Shown: positions 24,444 through 32,928, counted from the stretch's first letter. The stretch is 37,376 bases of DNA from CAISOG01 sp044375625 (GCA_044375625.1 JBILMH010000014.1:1-37376), one strand, 5' to 3'. Translations and numbers: made by a program. The notes: generated by a model not told the origin, from the letters alone.

Positions 24444-25193
24444 ATGAGCCGGCGGTTTTTGCTGATGCTGATGCTGTTCGGCGCCATGCTGCTGCTGCCC
24501 AGTTTGGCGGCGCAGGCACAAAGCCTGTCGCTGGATCTGGGGAATCAGGCCAATCAGGGGGGGATTACCGGCCGGGTTGTGCAGCTGATCGCCCTGATGA
24601 CGGTGTTAAGCCTGGCGCCCGCCATCGTGGTAACGGTGACCAGCTTTACCCGCCTGATTATCGTGCTGTCCTTTTTGCGCACCGCGATTGGCATTGCCCA
24701 GACGCCTCCCAATGTGGTGCTGATTAGCCTGTCGCTGTTCCTGACTGGCTTTATCATGGCGCCCGTGTTGGAAAAATCCTACAGCGAGGGGGTGACGCCG
24801 TTGGTTGAGGAACAGATTGATGAAATGACCGCCTTTCCCCTGATTACCAATCCGTTCAAAGAATTCATGCTGAAAAACGTGCGGCAAAAGGATTTGCAGC
24901 TGTTTTTTGACCTGGCGAAGCAGGAACCGGTTGCCCAACCCATTGACACCCCCATGAAGGTGGTGGTGCCCGCCTTTATGATCAGTGAGCTGCGCCGCGC
25001 TTTTGAGATTGGCTTTCTGCTGTTCCTGCCATTTTTGATTATCGATATGGTGGTGGCCAGTATTTTGATGTCGATGGGGATGATGATGGTGCCCCCCTCA
25101 ACCATCTCATTGCCGTTTAAGATTATTTTCTTTGTGCTGGTCGATGGATGGTACCTTATCGCGGGCAGCCTGGTACAAAGTTACAACACCTGA
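24444..25193 (+). CDS. fliP: Flagellar export gate protein FliP
   Basis: FliP is a core membrane subunit of the flagellar type III export gate. From the ATG at 24444 it has 249 residues, the usual size, and begins with a cleavable signal sequence (RRFLLMLMLFGAMLLLPSLA then AQAQ). The FliP signatures are present: SFTRLIIVLSFLRTAIGIAQ, PPNVVLISLSLFLTGFIM, VVVPAFMISELRRAFEIGFL and VVASILMSMGMMMVPPSTIS. The ATG at 24348 would add a 32-residue polar leader, so it is unlikely. fliQ and fliR do not follow; palindromic repeats do. Confidence 0.95.
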   Translation: MSRRFLLMLMLFGAMLLLPSLAAQAQSLSLDLGNQANQGGITGRVVQLIALMTVLSLAPAIVVTVTSFTRLIIVLSFLRTAIGIAQTPPNVVLISLSLFLTGFIMAPVLEKSYSEGVTPLVEEQIDEMTAFPLITNPFKEFMLKNVRQKDLQLFFDLAKQEPVAQPIDTPMKVVVPAFMISELRRAFEIGFLLFLPFLIIDMVVASILMSMGMMMVPPSTISLPFKIIFFVLVDGWYLIAGSLVQSYNT

Positions 25194-25268
25194 CGGCGGA
25201 AGATAACAATGGCGTAGTCGGGTTATTGGTGACGGCCGAAATTGGCCGGTTGTATCCGCACCAAAGTC

Positions 25269-25359
25269 GTCATCCTCCGCGAAGGCGGGGGATCCATACG
25301 GCGGCGGGATTATGGCGTGTGGCGACAGGGTGCTGGATCTCCGCCTGCGCGGAGATGAC
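25269..25359. repeat. Pair of inverted REP-like palindromes
   Basis: Two palindromes of the style seen at 14885-15041. GTCATCCTCCGCGAAGGCGG and following (25269-25296) and GGATCTCCGCCTGCGCGGAG and following (25335-25359) face each other in opposite orientation between fliP and the convergent kinase-like gene. Paired REPs in convergent spacers often protect mRNA ends or end transcription. Confidence 0.8.
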
Positions 25360-25382
25360 AGTGGAGTGATGGCGGGGCGCGG

Positions 25383-25967
25383 TTAGGCGGTGTCAAGCTG
25401 GCTACCGCAGCGGCCAACATGGTGCAAAATGGCTTGCGCCGCATCGGCAGGCTGCAAATGGGTGACGTCTAGATCCAAGAGATTGGGATGGGAAATGGTT
25501 AGCGGTTGTTCCTGGTGAAAATGGCGGCGTGCATAGTCCGCATCGGTAATTTTGTAGCGTTCGGCGCGCTGGGGCATGGCGATGCGCCGATACAACTCCT
25601 CAGCCTCACAAAGCAGTCTGACGGGCACCAAATGGCTACCCCTGGCCAGCGCCAGGGATTCAATCTGCCGATAAATTTCTACATCGTCTTCGTCGCCATC
25701 TGCCAGATGATTGCTAAGGATAAGGCTGAGACTTTTTGGAACCATGTCCCGCACCGTGTCAAAGACGATTTGCCTGATTTGTGCTACTTTTGCCAATGCC
25801 GCCTTCGTTAATGGAATCATGCCATCTTGCTCAATAACGCTAAAAATAGGGTTATTGATTAGGTGATTGTCGATAAGCTTTGCCCCTGACATCGCGCTAA
25901 GCTGTTGGGCGATGGTGTATTTGCCAGTGCCTGGAAAGCCGATGAGATAGATAACGGTATTTTTCAT
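25383..25967 (-). CDS. P-loop kinase-like protein
   Basis: A 194-residue P-loop NTPase with Walker A GFPGTGKYT near the N-terminus (MKNTVIYLIGFPGTGKYTIA). The DNHLINNPIF segment, with Asp after the first strand, recalls small-molecule kinases of the shikimate/adenylate kinase type. Conserved-looking lid residues are RRIAMPQRAERYK. The substrate cannot be named. It stands alone between two repeat elements, with no pathway partner next to it. Codon choice is slightly AT-richer than in fliP. Confidence 0.7.
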   Translation of the reverse strand: MKNTVIYLIGFPGTGKYTIAQQLSAMSGAKLIDNHLINNPIFSVIEQDGMIPLTKAALAKVAQIRQIVFDTVRDMVPKSLSLILSNHLADGDEDDVEIYRQIESLALARGSHLVPVRLLCEAEELYRRIAMPQRAERYKITDADYARRHFHQEQPLTISHPNLLDLDVTHLQPADAAQAILHHVGRCGSQLDTA

Positions 25968-25975
25968 GAATCAGT

Positions 25976-26017
25976 AGCCTTCGCGCCCCCAAAACCTGGC
26001 CTGCCGAGCCGTAGCGC
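25976..26017 (-). repeat. Dispersed GC-rich repeat, copy 1
   Basis: Forty-two bases containing CCTGGCCTGCCGAGCCGTAG, matching 26494-26535 at 39 of 42 positions in direct orientation, 518 bp apart. The two copies bracket the pterin dehydratase gene. The core recurs in many bacterial genomes next to tRNA genes, to my knowledge, so it may be a general repeat family. Confidence 0.8.
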
Positions 26018-26068
26018 GGTGCAGCATATATATTGCTAAAGACGTTTTTTGGCAAATGCTCTACAAGC

Positions 26069-26365
26069 CTAGCCGCTTAATTTTTCCAGCGCCGCTGCCA
26101 GTTGCCCATCAAGCGCCGTCACACCGCCGGCATCATGAGTCGTCAGCCGCACCACCACCTTGTTCCAAACATTGCTCCACTCGGGATGATGCGCCATCGC
26201 TTCCGCCACCAGAGCCGCCTTTGTCATAAAGCCAAAAGCGCCGACGAAATCTTGAAACACGAAGCGTTTTTCGATCGCCTTGCCATCCATCACCTCCTTC
26301 CAGCCAGGCAATCCGGCCAGCAGCTCTTGGCGTTGCGCGGGGGTAAGCAAGTTGGGTTTGGTCAT
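26069..26365 (-). CDS. phhB: 4a-hydroxytetrahydrobiopterin dehydratase (PCD/DCoH)
   Basis: The enzyme dehydrates the 4a-carbinolamine pterin formed by aromatic amino acid hydroxylases. The 98-residue protein is complete, with the family order LTPAQRQELLAGLPGWKEVM, KRFVFQDFVGAFGFMTKAAL, the active-site histidine pair in MAHHPEWSNVWNKVVV and LTTHDAGGVTALDGQLA. No hydroxylase gene (phhA) is nearby, so its job here may be general pterin recycling or molybdopterin-related. It lies between two copies of a 42-bp repeat. Confidence 0.95.
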   Translation of the reverse strand: MTKPNLLTPAQRQELLAGLPGWKEVMDGKAIEKRFVFQDFVGAFGFMTKAALVAEAMAHHPEWSNVWNKVVVRLTTHDAGGVTALDGQLAAALEKLSG

Positions 26366-26493
26366 CCAAGACTCCGATGCGCGATGATGCTGCTTTGCAG
26401 GATGTAAACATATTTCATGATAAAATATTGTAAAGTAATAGGAAGTGAGATTTGCGGATTAAGCCCGCCTATGCCTTAGGGCTTCGGCGCGGC

Positions 26494-26535
26494 AGCCTTC
26501 GCGCACAAAAAACCTGGCCTGCCGAGCCGTAGCGC
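26494..26535 (-). repeat. Dispersed GC-rich repeat, copy 2, part of a hairpin
   Basis: Second copy of the 42-bp repeat. Here it is the left part of a longer inverted repeat: CAGCCTTCGCGCA at 26493-26505 pairs with TGCGCGAAGGCTG at 26539-26551. The hairpin directly follows the tRNA-Val 3' end on the minus strand and could process or end that transcript. Confidence 0.8.
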
Positions 26536-26549
26536 TTTTGCGCGAAGGC

Positions 26550-26625
26550 TGGTGGGCGTGGTAGGTCTCGAACCTACGACCTCTACGATGTCAACGTAGC
26601 GCTCTAACCCCTGAGCTACACGCCC
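26550..26625 (-). tRNA. tRNA-Val (GAC anticodon)
   Basis: A 76-nt tRNA with encoded CCA. The acceptor GGGCGTG pairs with CACGCCC, the D arm is GCTC...GAGC, the anticodon stem CTACG/CGTAG encloses loop TTGACAT (anticodon GAC, codon GUC), and the T arm is GTAGG TTCGAGA CCTAC. The discriminator base is A. Confidence 0.97.
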
Positions 26626-26740
26626 TTTGTCAGCAAGGGAATTTTTATCTTTACGGGAAGTGCCGATAATCGGCAAGGGGGGTATCGACGATTATCCGTA
26701 TCAGCGGAAAAACTGGCACAGGCTTTGCAATACCAATGCT

Positions 26741-27811
26741 ATGATGGCGAACAATATTTTTCATAACCGATGGGGCTTGGTTGGCTTAACCCTGCTGACT
26801 CTTGCCTTTACCAGCGTGGCCAACAATCCCGCCCACGCCATGATGACGGCCAACAACGCTGGCGCTATCCGCGATTGCAGCCCGCTGATGCGGATGGCTG
26901 AGGTGCAATATGGCATACCCGACCGCCTGTTGCAGGCGATTGCCTATGCCGAATCGGGACGCACCGATCCCAAAAACAGACGGCGGGTTGCCTGGCCATG
27001 GACGATTAACGCCGAGGGTGATGGCTTTGTCTTCGACTCCAAAGCGGCCGCCATTAGTCAGGTTCGGGCGTTGCGTCAGCAGGGGGTCGAAAGTATTGAT
27101 GTCGGCTGTATGCAGGTGAATTTGATCCACCATGCCGACGCCTTTGACAGTTTGGAACAGGCTTTTGAGCCGGTGCACAACATCGACTATGCCGCCCGCT
27201 TTCTGAAAAGTTTGCAGCAGGAAACCGGCTCCTGGGCGCAGGCGGTGGCCTTTTACCATTCCCGCAACCAGAACATCAGCGATGGCTATCGGCAAAAAGT
27301 TCTTAGCCTGTGGCAAAAAACCCGCCCCGATGGCGTGGTTGCAGCGCAGAATAAGCGGCAGAATAATCCAATGCCAGCCGTGTTGGCGGCCACCACCCCG
27401 ACCGCATCCCAAACCACCGCCGCTTTCCCTGCCACCATCAACAAAATGGCCAACGCCCGCTATCGCACCGTGCCAGCCAGCAATCAGGGCATGGGGGTCA
27501 GCAATCCCCGCCTGGCAATGGGCAGTCGGGTGGATGCCCCCCGCCCAATCAACGCCCGCTATCGCCTGGCAATGGGCACCATTCCGCCCAATCAGATGCA
27601 GGCTGGTTCATCATTACAGGGGCAGGTGGAGGGGCAGGCACCCGCGCAAGAAGTAGCGCAAGCTGTTGGCGAGGTGAATAGCGTTTCCAACACTGGTGCC
27701 AACAGCCCCGCGACGGGGATTGCCCTTCCTGCCCGTGGCTTTCCCCTGCCTTTGAGACGGGTTGGCGTTAATCCTATCCCCCTAAGTGCCGTCGCGCAAA
27801 ACACCCGTTAA
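26741..27811 (+). CDS. Secreted lytic transglycosylase (SLT domain)
   Basis: A 356-residue exported protein. A signal peptide (RWGLVGLTLLTLAFTSVANN with cleavage after PAHA) leads to an SLT-type lysozyme domain: MRMAEVQYGIPDRLLQAIAY, then AESGR with the catalytic Glu, the GCMQVNLIHHADAF segment, and RFLKSLQQETGSWAQAVAFY followed by HSRN. It would cut peptidoglycan glycan strands to 1,6-anhydro products. The C-terminal 150 residues are Ala/Pro/Asn-rich with a repeated ARYR...LAMG motif and are probably disordered. An upstream ATG at 26627 is less likely because it would precede the signal peptide by 38 residues. Confidence 0.9.
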   Translation: MMANNIFHNRWGLVGLTLLTLAFTSVANNPAHAMMTANNAGAIRDCSPLMRMAEVQYGIPDRLLQAIAYAESGRTDPKNRRRVAWPWTINAEGDGFVFDSKAAAISQVRALRQQGVESIDVGCMQVNLIHHADAFDSLEQAFEPVHNIDYAARFLKSLQQETGSWAQAVAFYHSRNQNISDGYRQKVLSLWQKTRPDGVVAAQNKRQNNPMPAVLAATTPTASQTTAAFPATINKMANARYRTVPASNQGMGVSNPRLAMGSRVDAPRPINARYRLAMGTIPPNQMQAGSSLQGQVEGQAPAQEVAQAVGEVNSVSNTGANSPATGIALPARGFPLPLRRVGVNPIPLSAVAQNTR

Positions 27812-27878
27812 CGCTCTGGTATGATGCGGACAATTTCGCGGTATTCATAAGGCCATAATTGGATATAATTGGGTCATC

Positions 27879-28382
27879 ATGACCGCATCCATCAACGACG
27901 ATTCTATGCACTCAACGCCCCGATCCCCTCAACCGGATTATCAATTGGCGCAAATCACCCTGAAATTTGCCGATGACGATGGCGGTGGGGTTGACCTGAT
28001 CGATCTGCTAGAGGCTTTGAACGCCAACACGCACCAGCTGCAATGGGGGATTGCCCATCTTAAGGCGATTTGGGATGAGCCCAACAGCTTTTTTCGTTCG
28101 CTGGAGGAAGCCAGTGAGCGTAACACCGCCGGCCGCTGGCTGGATTTTCCTTTGTTGATGCAACTGTCCCGCCACCTGCTGCTGCTGCGGCAGGGGCGCA
28201 TCGTCGCCCTTAGCCCTGGCGTTGAGCCCGAACAGGTCAGCGATGCCAACGCCATGGTGCAGCATGCGGTGATTGTGATAGAAACGGGCGATGATTGGGT
28301 GTGGCGGGTGGCGATGGCCGATCGCGGCGCCCTGGCACGGTTGGAACATCAATTTGAACAGTTTTTATGGTTGCCCAGCTGA
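27879..28382 (+). CDS. Hypothetical protein coupled to purN
   Basis: A 167-residue soluble protein of no family I recognise; an ATG at 27906 is an alternative start. It begins with a polar stretch, followed by LAQITLKFADDDGGGVDLID, then helices (LLEALNANTHQLQWGIAHLK) and a final part with two short strands (HAVIVIETGDDWVWRVAMAD). Its stop codon TGA overlaps the purN start (TGATG), so the two genes are translationally coupled. Whether the product takes part in purine synthesis is unknown. Confidence 0.7.
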   Translation: MTASINDDSMHSTPRSPQPDYQLAQITLKFADDDGGGVDLIDLLEALNANTHQLQWGIAHLKAIWDEPNSFFRSLEEASERNTAGRWLDFPLLMQLSRHLLLLRQGRIVALSPGVEPEQVSDANAMVQHAVIVIETGDDWVWRVAMADRGALARLEHQFEQFLWLPS

Positions 28383-29080
28383 TGCCACAACAATCCCCCC
28401 CTTCCCCCAAAAAACGTGTTGCGGTGCTGATCAGCGGGCGGGGCAGCAACCTGTCGGTGTTGTTGCAGGCGGCACGCGATCCCAACTATCCCGCCGAAAT
28501 TGCCCTGGTGATTGCCAATAAGGCGGATGCAGGCGGGTTGGATCTGGCCGCGCAGGCGGGGGTGCCGACCGCTGTTTTGTCGGCGCAAGATTTTCCCAAA
28601 GATCGGGCGGGCTATGATGCCGCGTTGCAGGCGGTGTTGGTGGAACATCGCATCGATCTGGTCTGTTTGGCGGGTTTTATGCGCCTGCTGACCGCCGAAT
28701 TCACGCGACTATGGGCGGGGCGCATGCTGAACATCCACCCCAGCCTGCTGCCCGCCTTTAAGGGCTTGGCGGCGCAGGCGCAGGCGTTGGCGGCTGGCGT
28801 GAAGATTGCGGGCTGCACCGTGCATCTGGTAACCGCCGATATGGATGCGGGCCCCATTGTGTTGCAGGCGGCGGTTCCCGTGTTGGCGGATGATGATGAG
28901 GCTAGCCTGTCTGCCCGCATCCTGGCGGCGGAGCATCAATGTTACCCCAAGGCCTTGGCCTGGTTGGCCGCCGATCAAGTGATGGTGTGTGAGAATGAGG
29001 GGGGGGGCTATCAGGTGCGCCTGCGCCAACGCGATGCCACCCGTGAACAGGGCGCTTTGTTTAGTCCGAGTATCGCATAA
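28382..29080 (+). CDS. purN: Phosphoribosylglycinamide formyltransferase PurN
   Basis: PurN transfers a formyl group from 10-formyltetrahydrofolate to GAR in purine synthesis. From the ATG overlapping the previous stop it has 232 residues. Landmarks are VAVLISGRGSNLSVLLQAAR, LVCLAGFMRLLTAEFTRLWA, the catalytic Asn/His of MLNIHPSLLPAFKGL, and the Asp of AGCTVHLVTADMDAGPIVLQ. The usual partner purM is not adjacent. The C-terminal tail beyond LAADQVMVCENEG is a little longer than usual. An ATG at 28367 is possible but would overlap more. Confidence 0.96.
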   Translation: MPQQSPPSPKKRVAVLISGRGSNLSVLLQAARDPNYPAEIALVIANKADAGGLDLAAQAGVPTAVLSAQDFPKDRAGYDAALQAVLVEHRIDLVCLAGFMRLLTAEFTRLWAGRMLNIHPSLLPAFKGLAAQAQALAAGVKIAGCTVHLVTADMDAGPIVLQAAVPVLADDDEASLSARILAAEHQCYPKALAWLAADQVMVCENEGGGYQVRLRQRDATREQGALFSPSIA

Positions 29081-29127
29081 AAATATAGGGGGCTGACCCC
29101 TGACATGATGAATGTTGGGGGGGCGTC

Positions 29128-30531
29128 TTAAAAATTCTCTTTCAGCCAGTTGATGCCTTGCCTGAAAAACCCGCCCATCCCGCCGCCTGTGGAGCGGGAT
29201 CCCGCGCGGTGCTGATAAGACTCTGCCCAGCTGGATTCCAGCGCGTGATCCATCACATAGTGCAACATCCCCGTTGCTACCGCAAAGGATGGGGTGCTGG
29301 CCGATTCGGGTTGGCTTGACCAGCCATGCACCGTCCCCAGGCGAACGGGTCTGCCCAACATATGGGTGGCCAGTTCGCGCAGGCCGGGCAGTTGGGATGC
29401 GCCGCCCGTCAACACCAGCCGCCAAGTGGCCTGCTGAATTTCCTGTGGCAGGGCGTTCAGCTTATCCCGCAACAGTTCCAAGGTTTCCTCAACCCGCGGC
29501 CTGACGATGTTGTTCAGGGCAAAGCGGGGAATCACATTGTTCGACTGCCCCTCAACCTCACCGACCAGGGGTACCGCAATGGTGTCGCGGTCGTCGCCAC
29601 GCGCGGGCAACACATGAGCATACAGATTCTTTAGCCGTTCGGCATGTTGCAGGGATACCGACAGACCATGAGCCAGATCATGGGTAATGTGATAGCCGCC
29701 AACCAGCAAGCGATCGGCGTGGGTAAGATGGCCATTTTGGAAACAGGCAAAGCTGGTGGTGCCCGCCCCCATATCGATCACGGTGGCGCCCAGGCTGCGT
29801 TCATCATCCACCAAACAGGCTAGGCCAGCGGCATAGGGGGCGGCGATGACCCCCAACACATCCATATGGCAACGGCCAACCGCATGCAGCAGGTTTTGCA
29901 ACACCGTGCCGCTGGTTTCCACCCGATGATAACGGGCGCTAAGCTGATGCCCAACCATGCCCAACGGGTCGGTAACATCATCCAATTCATCCACCGCATA
30001 GCCCAGCGGAATTAAATGCAGCATTTCGCCGCGCAAGTCGGGGCGGTTGTCGCCGCGCATATCCGCCCTGGATTCTGCCTTAGGCTCACGCAGTTCTGCC
30101 CGCCCCTCACCACGGCTATCACCATGATGGTGGCCATGATGGTTGTTGGCTTGGTGGTTGGGGGCAAACTCCTCCTGAACACTAACCCGATGCAGCAGGC
30201 GCGCCAAATCCTCTGCCCGCACCTCCCCCTCTGGCAAAACCAGGCTGCCGCCCACCAATTGTGAGGTCAGTTGAATACCCGAAAAGCTAAGATACAACCC
30301 CTGCAGGGTGACATTTGCGGCCTGCTCAGCCGATTGTACCGCATGGCCGATAGAGCTTTGTGCCTGCTCCATATCAACAATTTTGCCATAGCGGATGCCG
30401 CGCGATTCCTGATGCCCAACGCCGATAACGCGCAACCGATCCCCCGCCGAATCGGTGGTCGCAATGATGCAGCAGGTCTTGGCTGAGCCAACATCCAGCA
30501 CCGCAAGCACGCTGTTTTTTCCCTTAATCAT
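29128..30531 (-). CDS. ftsA: Cell division protein FtsA
   Basis: FtsA is the actin-like protein that ties FtsZ to the membrane. The 467-residue protein shows VLAVLDVGSAKTCCIIATTD, VTLQGLYLSFSGIQL, TVIDMGAGTTSFACFQNGHL, LTGGASQLPGLRELATHMLG and the C-terminal amphipathic membrane helix GGFFRQGINWLKENF. The 1C subdomain carries an unusual insert (about residues 122-168) rich in His, then in Arg/Glu/Asp with RGE/RAD-type repeats, where most FtsA proteins have a short loop. It stands alone; ftsQ and ftsZ, its usual neighbours, are not in the window. Confidence 0.93.
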   Translation of the reverse strand: MIKGKNSVLAVLDVGSAKTCCIIATTDSAGDRLRVIGVGHQESRGIRYGKIVDMEQAQSSIGHAVQSAEQAANVTLQGLYLSFSGIQLTSQLVGGSLVLPEGEVRAEDLARLLHRVSVQEEFAPNHQANNHHGHHHGDSRGEGRAELREPKAESRADMRGDNRPDLRGEMLHLIPLGYAVDELDDVTDPLGMVGHQLSARYHRVETSGTVLQNLLHAVGRCHMDVLGVIAAPYAAGLACLVDDERSLGATVIDMGAGTTSFACFQNGHLTHADRLLVGGYHITHDLAHGLSVSLQHAERLKNLYAHVLPARGDDRDTIAVPLVGEVEGQSNNVIPRFALNNIVRPRVEETLELLRDKLNALPQEIQQATWRLVLTGGASQLPGLRELATHMLGRPVRLGTVHGWSSQPESASTPSFAVATGMLHYVMDHALESSWAESYQHRAGSRSTGGGMGGFFRQGINWLKENF

Positions 30532-30686
30532 GAATTGATACTAGAAAGGTTATGCGGGGCAAGCAAGCACATGCTTATCGCCCGCCCCCTCGATGGCCGC
30601 GCCGCCCGATAGCCACTTGATAGCCGCCATCCCCGTTGCCCGTTCCCTACAGTCCTGATGATTGACGCCGCCTTGTGTCATGGCTC

Positions 30687-30715
30687 TTGGCCAACGGACA
30701 GAGATAGGATAAGAT
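30687..30715 (+). promoter_or_regulatory. Probable tRNA-Gly promoter
   Basis: TTGGCC at 30687-30692 and TAAGAT at 30710-30715 with a 17-bp spacer. Transcription would start a few bases before the tRNA at 30726. Confidence 0.5.
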
Positions 30716-30725
30716 GCCATGCTTC

Positions 30726-30799
30726 GCGGGTGTGGTTCAATGGTAGAACATCAGCTTCCCATGCTGAGAGTGAGGGTTCGATTCCCTCCACCCGCTCCA
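30726..30799 (+). tRNA. tRNA-Gly (CCC anticodon)
   Basis: A 74-nt tRNA with encoded CCA. The acceptor GCGGGTG pairs with CACCCGC, the anticodon stem TCAGC/GCTGA encloses TTCCCAT (anticodon CCC, codon GGG), and the T arm is GAGGG TTCGATT CCCTC. The discriminator is T. Confidence 0.97.
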
Positions 30800-30857
30800 G
30801 ATTTTCGGGCGCTTTAAGGGGCTGGCGGGCAGGCATGCCCCCCCGCTTTTCCATAGC

Positions 30858-32831
30858 CTACAAACTATCCTGAACATGGCTGTTTTTCAGCACATCGGGC
30901 AGGGGGTCTAAGGTAAAGGGTTGGGCGGTCACCACAAAGCTTAATTGCCCGCGCCAGCTGGCCTGATCCATCGCATCCTGAAAACCAAGCCGCAGGGCTT
31001 CGCGCAGCGCGGGGTCGAGGGCGCGTTGGCTTCGAATCGCTAAGTCAAATTGGCCGTTTGCCGATACATCCTGTTGCGCGGCCTTGCCTGACCGAATCAG
31101 CCCATCCAGTTGCAGGGCGCCTAGGCTGGATAAATTGGCCTCAATCACCAGGCGGGTGGACAGCGCCTGGCGCGCGGGGGCGGCCGACTCCTCCTCCTTC
31201 CCGCCGCCCGATTGCCGCCAATAAAAGCGAATAGGGTTAAACTGACCGTCCTGATACAGCGGCAAAAACAGGGCGCGCCAGCCCGACTCATTCGACGCGT
31301 TAGGACTATGGCTTGTGGATGGCGCCACCGCCTCAGCCAGGCTTTGCCAGTCTTTATCCAGCGCGGCCAGCAGCTCTGCATCACCCTGTTTGTCACTTGG
31401 TTGGGCGCCGCCCGCCTTACGTTTCTTACCCAAAACGGCCTGGGCATTGGTTTCCGCCGCCCCCAACCAGGCCGCCACATTGCCCCCGCGCAACTGGCTG
31501 TACAGATGCAACAATTGCCCCAAAATGGGCGCGGCATCGGCGGCGATGGCGGGCGGCAGGGTCTGGCCAGCATTGGTCAGTTGCTGAGCCAGCTGTTGCA
31601 GCACTGGCCAATCCTTAGCCAATGCCAGCTGCCCACTGGCCAGTGATGCCCATGATGGCGCGGCTGAGATAGTGCCAGGCAGCATCGCGGACGGCTGGAG
31701 CGGAGCCAGCCACAAGGTCGCTGTCTGATTTGTGGCTTGCGGCGCGGGTGCCTGCGGGCTGGATGGCGGGCGCGTGTTAAGCGGGATCGGCAATTCCAGT
31801 TGTAAGCGCTGCCCCGCAAAGCTTTGTGCCGATTGCCACAGCATCGTTCCCGTGGTGGCAGGCGATGGCGACGTGGCCGCGGCGGAGGGTGTGGGCGAGG
31901 GGGAGAGGGTTTGGGATGGCGAGGGGGAGGGGGCACCCTGAGTAGAACTGGCCAGCGCTGTTGCGGCCATCGGCCAGGCTGATCCAGGGTTGCTGGGCGG
32001 GGATGCAAGCACCTGAATCGGCAGGCGCAGCATAAATTGATTGCTGGGGGTTGGATTGGCGCCCGCCACGCCAGCAGCACTAGCAGCACTAGCAGCACCT
32101 ACAGCACCCGAACCGCCAGCCGCCAAGCCTGCTCCCAACGCTTTCGCCGCCACCATGGCATTGCCCTTTGCGCCATAGGCCGCCATCGCCTCTTGCCGCG
32201 CGACGATGGGGCTGCTGCCCCCGCCAACAGCTGCACCCTCACTTGCACCCCCGCCCGCGCCATCCCCGCTGCCATCCCCCTCCATCGCTGGCGTTGCCGT
32301 CTGCAAATAGGATGACAACGCCTGCACCACGGCGCCGCGAAGCCCGTCGGGCAGGGATCGCAGCATGGCCGCCCGCTTTTCCACATCCTTTGGCACAAAA
32401 AGGCTCAACTGTCCCGCTACCGCGTTGGGCAGCAGTTGGGCGGTGGTGGTGGTGGCGATAACGGCGGGGCTTGGCGTGTTGGTGGCGGCGGTTTGGATGT
32501 TCAGCAACTTGGCCAGCACGGCTTCGGTCGTTGCATTTGCCCCAGATGGATTCGCCCCTGTTGGATTGGTGCCAGCAAAATTCAGCTGCAGCAGCAGGCG
32601 TTGACCGCGCTCCAGCCCCCCATCGCTGACGCTAAGCCGTACCAGACCCGCCCCCGTTTGCAACAGCCAAAGGCCATCGGGATCCTGCCCCAACACCTGT
32701 GCCTCCATCCGCATTTGCCCGCTTTGCCCGATTAAGGCGGCGGGCAGGTTGATGACCCGCCCATCAATGCCAACGGCGTTATTGGCGGCTGGTATTAATC
32801 GCCCACCGGGTGTAACTGTAAGATCGGTCAT
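30858..32831 (-). CDS. FliK-like hook-length control protein
   Basis: A 657-residue protein from the ATG at 32831 (MTDLTVTPGG); the frame is open to 32948 but that extra part is a short DNA repeat. The first 450 residues are Ala/Pro/Ser-rich and low in complexity. The C-terminal 150 residues have the FliK-type fold: LVIEANLSSLGALQLDGLIR, FDLAIRSQRALDPALREALR and ASWRGQLSFVV. FliK measures hook length and switches export. The call rests on this C-terminal domain and on the long disordered N-terminus; it is not next to other hook genes. It is divergent from ruvX. Confidence 0.65.
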   Translation of the reverse strand: MTDLTVTPGGRLIPAANNAVGIDGRVINLPAALIGQSGQMRMEAQVLGQDPDGLWLLQTGAGLVRLSVSDGGLERGQRLLLQLNFAGTNPTGANPSGANATTEAVLAKLLNIQTAATNTPSPAVIATTTTAQLLPNAVAGQLSLFVPKDVEKRAAMLRSLPDGLRGAVVQALSSYLQTATPAMEGDGSGDGAGGGASEGAAVGGGSSPIVARQEAMAAYGAKGNAMVAAKALGAGLAAGGSGAVGAASAASAAGVAGANPTPSNQFMLRLPIQVLASPPSNPGSAWPMAATALASSTQGAPSPSPSQTLSPSPTPSAAATSPSPATTGTMLWQSAQSFAGQRLQLELPIPLNTRPPSSPQAPAPQATNQTATLWLAPLQPSAMLPGTISAAPSWASLASGQLALAKDWPVLQQLAQQLTNAGQTLPPAIAADAAPILGQLLHLYSQLRGGNVAAWLGAAETNAQAVLGKKRKAGGAQPSDKQGDAELLAALDKDWQSLAEAVAPSTSHSPNASNESGWRALFLPLYQDGQFNPIRFYWRQSGGGKEEESAAPARQALSTRLVIEANLSSLGALQLDGLIRSGKAAQQDVSANGQFDLAIRSQRALDPALREALRLGFQDAMDQASWRGQLSFVVTAQPFTLDPLPDVLKNSHVQDSL

Positions 32832-32891
32832 GGCAGAATCGACCCCTTGTTGTGATCTGTATGTCCATCTTGCCACCCCCCACCCGCCTTT

Positions 32892-32927
32892 GTCAGTAAA
32901 AAGGTCAGCAAAAAGGTCAGCAAAAAG
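32892..32927 (+). repeat. Three tandem 12-bp repeats just before ruvX
   Basis: GTCAGTAAAAAG, GTCAGCAAAAAG and GTCAGCAAAAAG in a row, ending one base before the ruvX ATG. They occupy the position of the ribosome binding site, so copy number could affect ruvX translation. The same DNA gives the repeated FADLFADLF reading in the opposite strand. Confidence 0.9.
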
Positions 32928-32928
32928 C

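Noticed and set aside
26133..26411. Alternative frame overlapping phhB
   Set aside because: It is a shifted reading of phhB (Gly/Arg-rich); the frame at 26069-26365 gives an intact, recognisable enzyme.
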